NCBI GenBank assembly: GCA_031289735.1
Contig: JAITOV010000057.1
Span: 1-42,192, forward strand
DNA length: 42,192 nucleotides
DNA from: Peptococcaceae bacterium
GTDB taxonomy: Bacteria; Bacillota; Desulfitobacteriia; Desulfitobacteriales; Desulfitobacteriaceae
Direction: 5' to 3'
Shown here in pieces: positions 9,929-23,074 of the stretch (its first letter is position 1; each line of letters opens with the position of its first letter). The translations under genes and the position numbers were made by a program. The notes under the pieces are model-generated. The model saw only the letters and a list, made by a program, of their open reading frames with translations. It did not search any database and had not been told where the DNA came from.

Positions 9929-10792
9929 TTATTCAAGCGCAGCCGCGCCGCCAACGATTTCGGAGATTTCCGTCGTAATGGCCGCCTGCCGTGCCCGGTT
10001 CATTGCCAACGTCAGCGACGAGATCATGTCTTTCGCATTATCGGTCGCCGCGCCCATTGCTGTCATTCTGGCCCCTTCTTCACTGGCTCTGCTTTCCAGC
10101 AAAGCTCCATAAATCAAGGTTTCCACATATCTCGGCAGTAATGTATTCAGGATGTCCATCGGCGTTGGTTCAAAGATATACAGATGTTTATCCTCTTTCT
10201 GCTCTCCAGCAGGCCGTTCAATGGGCAATAACTTTACAATGGACGGACGTTGAGTCAAAGCGTTCACAAACTCACTATAGACTAAGTAGACTTCATCTAC
10301 TTCTTTGGTTTCATACAGCTTGATGAGCGTTCCCGCGATCCCTTTGGCTTGCTGATAGCTTGGATGATCGCCCAAGCCTGTATAAGACTCCAGAATCTCC
10401 AACTTGCGCCGGCGGTAGAAATCACGGCCTTTACGACCTACTGTTACTAAGCCCACCTCTTGCTTTTGTTCGGCTATTACACCGTTCGTCATACGGAAAA
10501 GATTGGCATTAAAACCTCCGCACAATCCCCGGTCCGATGAGACCAGCAGATAGGCTGTCCGCTGCACGGGACGCTGCCGCAACAAAGGCTGGGTTTGCGC
10601 TAAATCCTCATCCACATTGGCCACTAAGCGAGCCAGCACTTCTTGCAACTGCCGGGCATACGGACGGGAAGCGATAACCTTATCCTGGGCTCTTCTCAGT
10701 TTAGCTGCGGCAACCATCTTCATCGCCCGGGTTATCTGCTGCATACTGGTTACACTGCGAATCCGGCGGCGAATATCGCGTACACCTGCCAC
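9929..10792 (-). CDS. atpG: F1Fo ATP synthase gamma subunit
   Basis: RDIRRRIRSVTSMQQITRAMKMVAAAKLRRAQ...SDRGLCGGFNANL...ARQAAITTEISEIVGGAAALE. Confidence 0.98.
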   Translation of the reverse strand: MAGVRDIRRRIRSVTSMQQITRAMKMVAAAKLRRAQDKVIASRPYARQLQEVLARLVANVDEDLAQTQPLLRQRPVQRTAYLLVSSDRGLCGGFNANLFRMTNGVIAEQKQEVGLVTVGRKGRDFYRRRKLEILESYTGLGDHPSYQQAKGIAGTLIKLYETKEVDEVYLVYSEFVNALTQRPSIVKLLPIERPAGEQKEDKHLYIFEPTPMDILNTLLPRYVETLIYGALLESRASEEGARMTAMGAATDNAKDMISSLTLAMNRARQAAITTEISEIVGGAAALE

Positions 10793-10816
10793 ACTATCAC
10801 CTACTTCTTACTTTAA

Positions 10817-12877
<2,061 letters not shown>

Positions 12878-12884
<7 letters not shown>

Positions 12885-13375
12885 GGTAGATCCCCTACCT
12901 CTTGAATAAATTGATTCACCAGCTGAGCTTCCACATTTACATCCAGCTTCTGCCTGATAATCCGTTCGGCGACTGATACGGACAAATCAACAATCTGAGT
13001 CCGGACATCGGCCAGGGCCTTTTCTTTTTCGCGTTCGATATCGGCAATCGCCGACCTCTTGACCTTTTCCGCTTCTTCACGCGCAGCGGCTAAAATCTCC
13101 GCGGCGCGATCTTCGCTTACCTTGGTCGCTCTGGCAATGACCTCCTGAGCTTCTTGCCGCGCTTTTTGCATCTCAGCCTGATATTCACGTTTAATCCGCT
13201 CGGCCTGCTCACGTTCGGCTTGGGCCTGAGCCAGACTTTCTTCGATACCCGTACGTCTCTTTTCCATCATATTCAGTAAAGGCTTCCAGGCGAATTTTGC
13301 CAGAATCCATACCAGAATTAGGAACGCAAGCATTTGCGCCGGCAACGTCAGGTCAATGGCTATTGGATTCCCCAC
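12878..13375 (-). CDS. atpF: F1Fo ATP synthase b subunit
   Basis: Single N-terminal TM helix, KFAWKPLLNMMEKRRTGIEESLAQAQAEREQAERI coiled coil; operon position. Confidence 0.97.
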
Positions 13376-13484
13376 AATCTATCCCCCCTCATATACGTCG
13401 GTCGAATTCTGCAGCGTAACATTATCAAGGGGGAACAACTGCTCCCCCTTGTTCCTGCGGGTATCCCGATACCGTTCAGAAGAG

Positions 13485-13736
<252 letters not shown>

Positions 13737-13800
13737 TTATTAAAACAAAAAAAATTTATAATTCCTCAGCTCGCTCGCGCGACTGAAAAACCGCAGATGA

Positions 13801-14556
13801 TTAGTGTTCCTCGCTAACCGCAGCCTGAGCAATATAGGCCGTTGTCAAAACGGTAAACACATAGGATTGGATACAACCGATGAAGATACTGAACGCTAAC
13901 CATACCGCGCTCATAAAAGATCCGGCGAAAACAAAGAATCCCGGTAACATCAAAATAACGCCGAGCAAAATTTCTCCCGCAAAGATATTGCCAAATAGAC
14001 GGAAGGCCAGCGTCATCGGTTTTGAGATCAAGTCAATAACGTGAATAAGCGCAAATACCGGAGTAGGCTCGAGAAAATGTTTGAAATAATGAACGCCTTT
14101 ATATCTTATACCCATAATAAAAATCAGGCAAAAAGTTAACAGCGCCAAAGCCAGCGTGGTATTGATGTCCGCCGTAGGCGACATCAAAGACGACCCGCCA
14201 AAGATCTCATTTAATTTCCCGTGCTCGATCCCCAGAATACTAAATACCTTGAACGTAAAGTTCGGCAGCAATCCAAACATATTCGAGAAGAAAATAAAGG
14301 TAATCAACGACAATAAATACGGCATCATGACCCGCGCTTTTGCCGAACCAAGATTGCCTTGGGCGATTCCATCCACCAGGTCAACGATAAACTCCAAGAG
14401 ATTCTGCATCTTACCCGGCTTCCCACTGGTCAGTTTGCGTACACCCAGTAAACAGAAAATAATACAGACCACCATGACGATCCACGTCATAATCAAAGTC
14501 CGACCATGAAAAGTCATCCCATTGCTCAAATGCCATAAAATCGTTTCTTCATGCAT
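13801..14556 (-). CDS. atpB: F1Fo ATP synthase a subunit
   Basis: LISKPMTLAFRLFGNIFAGEILLGVILML...VWLAFSIFIGCIQSYVFTVLTTAYIAQAAVSEEH. Confidence 0.97.
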   Translation of the reverse strand: MHEETILWHLSNGMTFHGRTLIMTWIVMVVCIIFCLLGVRKLTSGKPGKMQNLLEFIVDLVDGIAQGNLGSAKARVMMPYLLSLITFIFFSNMFGLLPNFTFKVFSILGIEHGKLNEIFGGSSLMSPTADINTTLALALLTFCLIFIMGIRYKGVHYFKHFLEPTPVFALIHVIDLISKPMTLAFRLFGNIFAGEILLGVILMLPGFFVFAGSFMSAVWLAFSIFIGCIQSYVFTVLTTAYIAQAAVSEEH

Positions 14557-14575
14557 CCTTTTCTCACTCCTTTCT

Positions 14576-14920
14576 TTACCAAATTGCCTGTTGCACTTTC
14601 AACAAGATGAAGACCATCAAACTTATGATTAAGGCGATAATCAAACCTGAAAACAGTTCAGGCTGCCATTTGACAATGATCACCGCTAACAAAGCAGCAA
14701 AACCCAAGCGCGTCAAGAACCTGCGCTGAAATTTTCTCAGTGCGCCCTGCAGATCCAATCCGGCAATATCATGTGTCTCTTTAAATAGCCGTTCAACGTT
14801 TATGTAGCCCATCCAGAGACCGATCACCGCACCCCCTAACGGCTTAGACTGACTCAGAGCCGCCGCGACCAAACATGCCGACGTTCCGGCCCACAAGACC
14901 ACGCGAGCGTTGATCTTCAT
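14576..14920 (-). CDS. atpI: ATP synthase subunit I (small membrane protein)
   Basis: Four hydrophobic segments, 114 aa, directly upstream of atpB. Confidence 0.7.
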   Translation of the reverse strand: MKINARVVLWAGTSACLVAAALSQSKPLGGAVIGLWMGYINVERLFKETHDIAGLDLQGALRKFQRRFLTRLGFAALLAVIIVKWQPELFSGLIIALIISLMVFILLKVQQAIW

Positions 14921-15186
14921 GCGTCGCCCTCTTTATCCTTTAATAAATCTTTTACCGTTCGTACCAGATATGCACCCCCTAATGCCAATCCCGCGAGCAT
15001 CATCAGGATCTTTAGCCACGGCCCTATGCCAAAGCGCTTCGTTAAATAAACTCCCAGGAAATAGCCTCCTCCAACTAAGCAAGCAAGCGATGTCGCTATA
15101 CTCGTGCCAAAGGCTACCGCTTTAATCCATGTTCTTTGAGATTGTTGGTCATTACTCATACACTTGTCATTATACATCATGCGCAA
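14917..15186 (-). CDS. atpZ: AtpZ/AtpI family small membrane protein
   Basis: AFGTSIATSLACLVGGGYFLGVYLTKRFGIGPWLKILMMLAGLALGGAYLVRTVKDLL; start of the atp operon. Confidence 0.75.
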   Translation of the reverse strand: MRMMYNDKCMSNDQQSQRTWIKAVAFGTSIATSLACLVGGGYFLGVYLTKRFGIGPWLKILMMLAGLALGGAYLVRTVKDLLKDKEGDA

Positions 15187-15283
15187 TTATTTTTCTGTAA
15201 TATTTTACGCAAATTAGCGAATAGGATTATTTAGATATTTTAGAATGTTTCTATCACAATTTACTTGCCATCTCTAGCGATTA

Positions 15284-16411
15284 TTATATACGATATTGCC
15301 GGATAATATCAAGAATCCGGCCGGACGCCAACCCGTCTCCATAAGGATTCACGGCGCACGCCATCTGCTGATAATCCCGTTTATTGGCCAACAACCGGCT
15401 TAACGCCTCCTGCACCCGGCTATACTCTGTGCCCACCAGAGCCACAGTTCCCGCTTCTACCGCTTCCGGACGTTCGGTCGTATGACGCACGACTAACACC
15501 GGCTTGCCTAAAGACGGCGCTTCTTCCTGGATCCCGCCGGAATCCGTGAGAATCACATACGCCCGGTTCATCAGGTTGGCAAATGGTTGATAATCTAACG
15601 GCTCAATCAAATACACACGAGGGTGTTGACCCAGCATTTCATTGACCACAGAGCGTACCTCAGGGTTTTTATGCACTGGAAATAATACGTACGTATCCGG
15701 GAATCTCTCGATCACATCCGCGAGCGCTTGATAAATCTGGCGCATCGGATCTCCCAGGTTTTCCCTGCGGTGCGTCGTCACCAAGATCATGCGGCGTCCC
15801 GCCTCAGCTGCCAGAATCGAGCTCAACTCCGGATCCGGGAACGCGTATCCTGTTCGTACTGTCGCCAGCAGCGCATCGATGACCGTATTACCCGTGACAA
15901 AAATCTTCTCGGGATCCACCCCTTCGCGCACTAAGTTGTCTCGCGCCGTCTGGGTCGGAGCAAAGTGCCAATCAGCAATCACTCCTGTGAGTTTCCGGTT
16001 CAGTTCCTCCGGATACGGCGAATATTTGTTGCCGGTACGCAGACCGGCTTCTACATGCCCTACCGGAATCTGCTGATAATACGCGGCTAACGCCGCCGCA
16101 AAGGTTGTCGCCGTATCCCCGTGCACCAAAACGAGATCCGGTTTCTCCCGGCGAAATACCTCCTCTAGCAGGGTCAGCGCCCGGGTCGTGATCTCCGTCA
16201 GCGTCTGTCCGGAACGCATCAGATTCAAATCGTGGTCCGGCCGTATAGAGAACAGGGTTAACACTTGATCCAGCATCTCACGGTGCTGCGCTGTGACGGT
16301 AATCCGGCAGTCTATCTCCTCACTATCCGTCAGGGCTTTGACGACCGGCGCCATCTTAATCGCCTCAGGCCGTGTTCCGAAGACAACCTCAACGCGTAAC
16401 TGCTTTTGCAC
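15284..16411 (-). CDS. wecB: UDP-N-acetylglucosamine 2-epimerase (non-hydrolysing)
   Basis: VEVVFGTRPEAIKMAPVVKAL...VHGDTATTFAAALAAYYQQIPVGHVEAGLRTG...LTDSGGIQEEAPSLGKPVLVVRHTTERPEAVEAGTVALVG. Confidence 0.96.
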   Translation of the reverse strand: MQKQLRVEVVFGTRPEAIKMAPVVKALTDSEEIDCRITVTAQHREMLDQVLTLFSIRPDHDLNLMRSGQTLTEITTRALTLLEEVFRREKPDLVLVHGDTATTFAAALAAYYQQIPVGHVEAGLRTGNKYSPYPEELNRKLTGVIADWHFAPTQTARDNLVREGVDPEKIFVTGNTVIDALLATVRTGYAFPDPELSSILAAEAGRRMILVTTHRRENLGDPMRQIYQALADVIERFPDTYVLFPVHKNPEVRSVVNEMLGQHPRVYLIEPLDYQPFANLMNRAYVILTDSGGIQEEAPSLGKPVLVVRHTTERPEAVEAGTVALVGTEYSRVQEALSRLLANKRDYQQMACAVNPYGDGLASGRILDIIRQYRI

Positions 16412-16467
16412 AGTGACTTCATTCCTTCCGATTCAGCGGATATGGCCGGCCCTCTACTCCCAATAGT

Positions 16468-17724
16468 CTAGTCCAAATCGGGGTATAAAGGAAATTTCGC
16501 GCAGATTTCTTGCACCATACGTCGCGCTTGCTTCAGGTTTTCCTCGAGCGGAGCAGCATGCAGACACAAATCGATCACCGCAGCGATACGCTCCATCTCC
16601 TGCACGCCCAAACCGCGCGTTGTGGCCGCCGGCGTGCCGATCCGCAACCCACTGGTCACAAACGGACTGGCCGGATCAAACGGGATGGTATTCTTGTTCA
16701 CCGTGAGCCCCACATCATCCAAGATCTTCTCCGCGTCTTTACCCGTTAAACCACGCGTCCGGACATCCACCAGCAGCAAATGGTTATCGGTTCCGCCGGA
16801 AACGATACGCAGCCCTTTTTGCGCCAAAGCTTGCGCTAAGGCACGCGCATTGTCCAACGTCTTCTGTTGATAATTTTTAAACTCCGGCTGCATCGCCTCT
16901 CCCAGCGCCACCGCCTTCGCCGCAATAACATGCATCAGCGGTCCGCCCTGAATCCCTGGAAAGATCGCTTTGTCCACTGCGGCGGCATATTCCTGCCCAC
17001 AGAGGATCAATCCACCGCGCGGTCCGCGCAAGGTCTTATGCGTCGTAGACGTGGTCACATGCGCATACGGAATCGGACTGGGATGCAGTCCCACCGCCAC
17101 CAAGCCCGCGATATGCGCCATATCTACCATGAGCAAAGCGCCTACATGATCGGCAATCTTTCTCATCCGCTCAAAATCCAGAATCCTCGGATAAGCGCTG
17201 GCGCCAGCTACAATTAATTTCGGCTGGCTCTCTTCGGCCAGTTTCTCCAATTGATCATAGTCCAAGCATTCCGTCTCCGGATCGACGCCATAGGAGACAA
17301 ATTTAAAATATTTCCCTGAGAGATTCACCGGGCTACCATGCGTTAGATGCCCGCCATGGGACAAATTCATCCCCAACACCGTATCTCCCGGCTGCAATAA
17401 AGCGAAATAAACCGCCGTATTTGCTTGCGCACCGGAATGCGGTTGGACATTCACGTGCTCTGCGCCGAATAATTGCTTAGCGCGTTCTCTGGCCAGATCT
17501 TCCACCTGATCGACACATTCACAACCGCCGTAATACCGCTTTCCCGGATACCCTTCCGCGTATTTATTGGTCAAGACCGATCCTTGCGCCGCCATAACCG
17601 CCCGGCTGACAAAATTCTCCGAAGCAATGAGCTCGATCTTATGGCGCTGCCTGCTTTCTTCCGCGTCAATCATCCGTACCAGTTCCGGATCTTGTTCCCC
17701 TATCCAGCGTTTAATATAATCCAT
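16468..17724 (-). CDS. glyA: Serine hydroxymethyltransferase
   Basis: [40 protein letters not shown]...[20 protein letters not shown]. Confidence 0.98.
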   Translation of the reverse strand: MDYIKRWIGEQDPELVRMIDAEESRQRHKIELIASENFVSRAVMAAQGSVLTNKYAEGYPGKRYYGGCECVDQVEDLARERAKQLFGAEHVNVQPHSGAQANTAVYFALLQPGDTVLGMNLSHGGHLTHGSPVNLSGKYFKFVSYGVDPETECLDYDQLEKLAEESQPKLIVAGASAYPRILDFERMRKIADHVGALLMVDMAHIAGLVAVGLHPSPIPYAHVTTSTTHKTLRGPRGGLILCGQEYAAAVDKAIFPGIQGGPLMHVIAAKAVALGEAMQPEFKNYQQKTLDNARALAQALAQKGLRIVSGGTDNHLLLVDVRTRGLTGKDAEKILDDVGLTVNKNTIPFDPASPFVTSGLRIGTPAATTRGLGVQEMERIAAVIDLCLHAAPLEENLKQARRMVQEICAKFPLYPDLD

Positions 17725-17732
17725 GGTCTCCC

Positions 17733-18197
17733 TTAGCTCTCCTTTCCCGAAATGCCATTTTCATAAGCAGCCATCTGCCCAATCCTTTGTTGATGTCTTG
17801 TTGCTCCACTGAATGGCGTACGTAAAAACACATCAACGATTTCCCGCGCCAAATCAGCTCCGAGTACACGGCCGCCCAGGGCCAGAACATTCGCATCGTT
17901 ATGTTCCCGCGCCAAACGCGCCATATAAGGATCCGCGCAGACCGCCGCGCGAACCCCCGGAACCTTATTCGCCGCCATCGAGACGCCTAAACCGGTACCG
18001 CAAATCACGATACCAAAATCCGCGTCTCCCTGACGGATCAGCGACCCTACCTGAAAACCAAATTGGGGATAGTCGACAGAGGCGGCAGAATCTGTGCCTT
18101 GATCCAAAATCGTCATTCCTTGGTTCTGCAAATAAGCTTTGAGCTCTTCTTTTAGCGCATACCCGCCATGATCCGCCCCTAAGGCCACCCGCATCAT
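17733..18197 (-). CDS. rpiB: Ribose-5-phosphate isomerase B
   Basis: [23 protein letters not shown]...[26 protein letters not shown]...[17 protein letters not shown]. Confidence 0.94.
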   Translation of the reverse strand: MMRVALGADHGGYALKEELKAYLQNQGMTILDQGTDSAASVDYPQFGFQVGSLIRQGDADFGIVICGTGLGVSMAANKVPGVRAAVCADPYMARLAREHNDANVLALGGRVLGADLAREIVDVFLRTPFSGATRHQQRIGQMAAYENGISGKES

Positions 18198-18259
18198 TTT
18201 CACCCCGAAGTTGTCGTTTAGGCTCATTATTTTTCTTTTAATAGAATACCATAATTCTG

Positions 18260-18709
18260 TCAAAATGACACGTTTGTCCTATCTTCTTTCATCCGGAACA
18301 ATAATTCCCGCATCTTCTCCATACACTCCCGATACACCCCGATCGGAGCGCCCACCGGATCAGGAATATCCTCATCCGATCCGGCCCAGGCGCCCAAGCG
18401 TTTCACTTTATCACGCATTTCCGGAAATTGCTCACACAAAGACCGTTCATGTTCCCTGGTCATCGGTATGACATAATCCGCCGCCGCAAGTATTGCTCCA
18501 CTCACCCGCCTGGCCCTGTGCGGGCGCAAATCTATACCGCTGGCCTGTAACACCCGAATCGCCTGTGCGCTGGCTGCCTGTCCCTCCCAAGCCCATAGTC
18601 CGGCGGAGCTGATTTCAAGCTCAGCGCCAAAAATTTCCCGCGCCAAATACTCCGCCATCGGGCTGCGGCAAGTATTACCAGTGCAGACGAACAGCACCTT
18701 CGCTCCCAT
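18260..18709 (-). CDS. ywlE: Low-molecular-weight phosphatase, YwlE-type (probable protein-arginine phosphatase)
   Basis: VLFVCTGNTCRSPMAEYLA P-loop with Thr in place of the Ile of LMW-PTPs; ...IPDPVG C-terminal Asp-Pro. Confidence 0.85.
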   Translation of the reverse strand: MGAKVLFVCTGNTCRSPMAEYLAREIFGAELEISSAGLWAWEGQAASAQAIRVLQASGIDLRPHRARRVSGAILAAADYVIPMTREHERSLCEQFPEMRDKVKRLGAWAGSDEDIPDPVGAPIGVYRECMEKMRELLFRMKEDRTNVSF

Positions 18710-18739
18710 CTTGCTTCCTCCGTTCTCGCATACTATCCT

Positions 18740-19789
18740 CTACACTCGGATCAGCTTGTGCCCGGCGGCTTTCTCCAGGCGATTCATGATCGCCAGGCCC
18801 AAACCGCTCTCTTCGACGCCTTCGGCCAGGATCACATCAATCTTGCGCTCATCACACAAACGCAAGCCTTCGAAGAGATTCGCCGCCACCTCCGCCGGAC
18901 GCGTCTGAGAACCCATCGCATACATAAAATCCGGCCATTCATGATTCAGTTCCGAGACACTCTCCAGCGTACAGAGAATACCGATCTTCTTGCCGCGCAC
19001 CCGCCATTTGCGCATCTCTTCGCGAATCACCTGTACAATATTCTCCCTAGAGCCGACGAATAAGTACATCTCACCCAGCGGGGCATAGTGCCGGTATTTC
19101 ATTCCCGGGGCTTTGGGTATCCGCCATGGTTCCAGTCCATCGACGCGTACCACGCCCAGGACTTCCGCCAATTGTTCCCGCGTCACCCCGCCGGGGCGCA
19201 GGATCGCCGGTTCCGCACTCGTCAAATCCAGCACCGTCGATTCCAGACCGACGATACAACTTCCGGCGTCCAGGATCAGCGGAATTTTTCCTTGCAGATC
19301 ACGCCAGGTATGCCGCCCGCTGGTCGGACTGGGCTTGCCGGAGAGATTGGCGCTGGGCGCGGCAATCGGAAAACCGGCGGCCCGAATCAGCGCCAGCGCC
19401 ACGGGATGGGCAGGGAAACGGATCCCGACCGTCGGCAAATATCCTGTAACCTCATCCGGAATGTCAGCTCGTTTGCGCACGACCAGGGTCAACGGACCGG
19501 GCCAAAACTTCCGCGCACAGCGTTCCGCCGCCTCAGGCCATTCCAAGGCCAAAGAGCGCGCCATATCCAGCGAGCAGACATGTAGAATCAAGGGATTGTC
19601 CGCAGGACGGCCTTTCGCCGCATAGATTTTAGCGCAGGCCTGCGGATCAAAAGCATTCGCGCCCAATCCATAAACTGTCTCCGTTGGAAAAGCCACAATC
19701 TCTCCTTGCTGCAATAAGCGCGCTGCGGCGGCGATCGCCGTATCATCCGGGTGCTGGATATCATCAATATACACTCTTTGCGTCTCCAT
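18740..19789 (-). CDS. ywlC: L-threonylcarbamoyladenylate synthase (Sua5/YwlC, YrdC plus Sua5 domains)
   Basis: GEIVAFPTETVYGLGANAFDPQACAKIYAAKGRPADNPLILHV...SAPSANLSG-type motif (IAAPSANLSGKPSPTS)...PGMKYRHYAP. Confidence 0.95.
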   Translation of the reverse strand: METQRVYIDDIQHPDDTAIAAAARLLQQGEIVAFPTETVYGLGANAFDPQACAKIYAAKGRPADNPLILHVCSLDMARSLALEWPEAAERCARKFWPGPLTLVVRKRADIPDEVTGYLPTVGIRFPAHPVALALIRAAGFPIAAPSANLSGKPSPTSGRHTWRDLQGKIPLILDAGSCIVGLESTVLDLTSAEPAILRPGGVTREQLAEVLGVVRVDGLEPWRIPKAPGMKYRHYAPLGEMYLFVGSRENIVQVIREEMRKWRVRGKKIGILCTLESVSELNHEWPDFMYAMGSQTRPAEVAANLFEGLRLCDERKIDVILAEGVEESGLGLAIMNRLEKAAGHKLIRV

Positions 19790-19795
19790 ATGCTC

Positions 19796-20629
19796 TCACC
19801 TCACCATCACGACTCGGTCCCTTCCGGCCAGATCTGGAAAAACCTCCGTACGATACCCCCGTTTGCGCCACAATACACAGACATCCGCCGCTTGACCTGC
19901 CCCGATTTCCAGCAGTAATCTACTTCCCTGCGCTAAGAACGGCTGTGTATCCTCCGCCAACCTGCGGTAAAAATCCAGACCGTCCACACCGCCTATGAGC
20001 GCTTGTCTCGGTTCAAACAAGATCTCCGGCGCACAAGCTTGATATTCCGGCTCGGACACATAGGGCGGATTACACATGATCCAATCCCAATGTTCACCCT
20101 GCGCCGGCGCCAGCAGATCGCCTGTACGCCAAGTCACCCGGACGCCTGCCGCAAGCGCGTTCCGTGCGGCTACCTCCAGTGCCTCCGCGGAAATATCCGT
20201 CCCTACGACTTCAGCGTCCGGCCAATAATAGGCGATCGCGATCGCCAGCGCTCCGCTGCCCGTACAGACATCCAAGATACGACTCTCCGGTTTGGCCCGG
20301 CGCTCCGCAACCGCTAATAATTTTTCTGCCAAAACCTCACTATCCGCACGCGGGATCAGTACGCGTTGATCCACATAAAAATCCAACCCCATGAACGCTT
20401 GCCGCTCTAAAATATACTGCAATGGTTCGCGTTGCAAACGCCGCCAGACCAGCGCGTTAAACCGCGCTTCCTGCTCCGGCGTCAGTTCCGCCGTCCGTTC
20501 CAGATACAAGCGGTCTCTGGCGCAACCCAGCACATGGCTTAAGAGAAGATCCGCGTTATAACGCGGATCTTCCACCCCTTTGGACTTCAACTGACCCGCA
20601 GCCCAACGCGCCGCTTCGTTCACTTGCAT
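19796..20629 (-). CDS. prmC: Peptide chain release factor N5-glutamine methyltransferase
   Basis: RVLIPRADSEVLAEKLL...ILDVCTGSGALAIAIAYYWP...WIMCNPPYVSEPEY (NPPY motif); next to prfA. Confidence 0.95.
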   Translation of the reverse strand: MQVNEAARWAAGQLKSKGVEDPRYNADLLLSHVLGCARDRLYLERTAELTPEQEARFNALVWRRLQREPLQYILERQAFMGLDFYVDQRVLIPRADSEVLAEKLLAVAERRAKPESRILDVCTGSGALAIAIAYYWPDAEVVGTDISAEALEVAARNALAAGVRVTWRTGDLLAPAQGEHWDWIMCNPPYVSEPEYQACAPEILFEPRQALIGGVDGLDFYRRLAEDTQPFLAQGSRLLLEIGAGQAADVCVLWRKRGYRTEVFPDLAGRDRVVMVR

Positions 20630-20653
20630 AGCTTTCCTCTGCGCCTTATTCCG

Positions 20654-21721
<1,068 letters not shown>

Positions 21722-21754
21722 CGCGTCTTCCCGCCTTCCTCCATCAGACCCATA

Positions 21755-22693
21755 CTACGCCAACTCCTGCCCGGATTCCAACACACCGTTTAAGGCCGCA
21801 ATCGCCACTGCCAACTGAGCATCATCCGGTTCACGGGTCGTAAAGCGCTGCAACCACAAACCGCCCGCGATCATCCAACGCAGCCACGGCGAATCGAGAT
21901 GCCGCGCCGTTAGTTTCAGCCATTCATAGGCAATCCCCGCGACCAGAGGCATCAGCAACACGCGCGATAGGATACGCCACCACAGCGGATTCAGTCCCAA
22001 TAAAGCAAAAACAAAAATACTGACCACCACCACGAGCAATAGGAAACTGGTACCGCAACGCGGATGCAGTCTGGAAAATGCGCGCGCGTTCTCGACACTC
22101 AGCGGCTGCCCGGATTCGTGATTAAAAATCACCTTATGCTCAGCCCCATGATATTGAAACACCCGTTGAATATCCTTCAAGCGGGAAATCGCCAGGATAT
22201 ATAAGAAAAATATCCCTAAACGAATGAAGCCTTCCAAGATATTCTGCCACACGACCTGAGGAACAAAGCCGCGCAGGAAATGCGCGGAAGCCGTCGGAAT
22301 CCCCACAAAGAGCACCAAGCCCAAAACGAGCGCGATCCCCACGGTGACGACGATCTCCAGCCAACCTAACTCATCATTTTTTTTACCTGTCGCAGTCTCA
22401 GTTTCTATGGTTTCTGTACTTTCTGCGTTCTCTTCTTCCTCTAAGGCTTTATTGGCGGAAAAAGTCAGCGCCTTGACCCCTACAATTAAAGCGTCGATCA
22501 ACGCGACACAACCGCGGATGACCGGCCACTTAAACACCGGCTTGGACGCCCAACCGCTGATATCTTGTTTCGTAACATCAATTTGCCCGTTTGGCAACCG
22601 TACAGCGATCGCGTACATACGCGGCCCGCGCATCATTACGCCTTCAATCACTGCCTGCCCGCCATATTGCACCGGTTTAACCGATTTGCCCAT
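21755..22693 (-). CDS. yqhQ: DUF1385 (YqhQ-like) membrane protein
   Basis: MGKSVKPVQYGGQAVIEGVMMRGPRMYAIAVR...YHGAEHKVIFNHESG...HPRCGTSFLLLVVVVSI; ATG at 22693 with a GGAGGGTTAGA RBS. Confidence 0.9.
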   Translation of the reverse strand: MGKSVKPVQYGGQAVIEGVMMRGPRMYAIAVRLPNGQIDVTKQDISGWASKPVFKWPVIRGCVALIDALIVGVKALTFSANKALEEEENAESTETIETETATGKKNDELGWLEIVVTVGIALVLGLVLFVGIPTASAHFLRGFVPQVVWQNILEGFIRLGIFFLYILAISRLKDIQRVFQYHGAEHKVIFNHESGQPLSVENARAFSRLHPRCGTSFLLLVVVVSIFVFALLGLNPLWWRILSRVLLMPLVAGIAYEWLKLTARHLDSPWLRWMIAGGLWLQRFTTREPDDAQLAVAIAALNGVLESGQELA

Positions 22694-22788
22694 TCTAACC
22701 CTCCAGTTCATAACCACAGCGCCGTCCCAGCGATGAAAAAAGCAGAGCGAACGCTCTGCCAGATTCACAGCAACGGCGCGAGCCGTTG

Positions 22789-22989
22789 TTATTCTATGCC
22801 GTATTTCTTCTTAAAGCGTTCCACACGTCCGCCCGCATCGACAAAACGCTGCACCCCGGTATAGAAAGGATGGCATTTTGAACAAATTTCAACTTTGATA
22901 TCTTTTCTGGTACTGGCGGTATGAATAACCTGCCCACACGAACAAGTGATCGTCGTCGGCTGGTAATTTGGATGTATCTTCTCTTTCAA
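22789..22989 (-). CDS. rpmE: 50S ribosomal protein L31 (zinc-binding, Cys-containing form)
   Basis: [22 protein letters not shown]...[34 protein letters not shown] start at 22989 fits the L31 N-terminus. Confidence 0.95.
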   Translation of the reverse strand: MKEKIHPNYQPTTITCSCGQVIHTASTRKDIKVEICSKCHPFYTGVQRFVDAGGRVERFKKKYGIE

Positions 22990-23074
22990 TCTTGTCACCT
23001 TCTTTCCGCTTGCACTGACTCAAACATTTTATCATAGAGAAAGTTCAGCGGTCAAGTAAATCATTTTCGTTCGC

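Noticed and set aside
15187-15283. AT-rich gap before atpZ as a riboswitch or small RNA
   Set aside because: Short, with no convincing stable structure by eye; most simply the atp promoter region.
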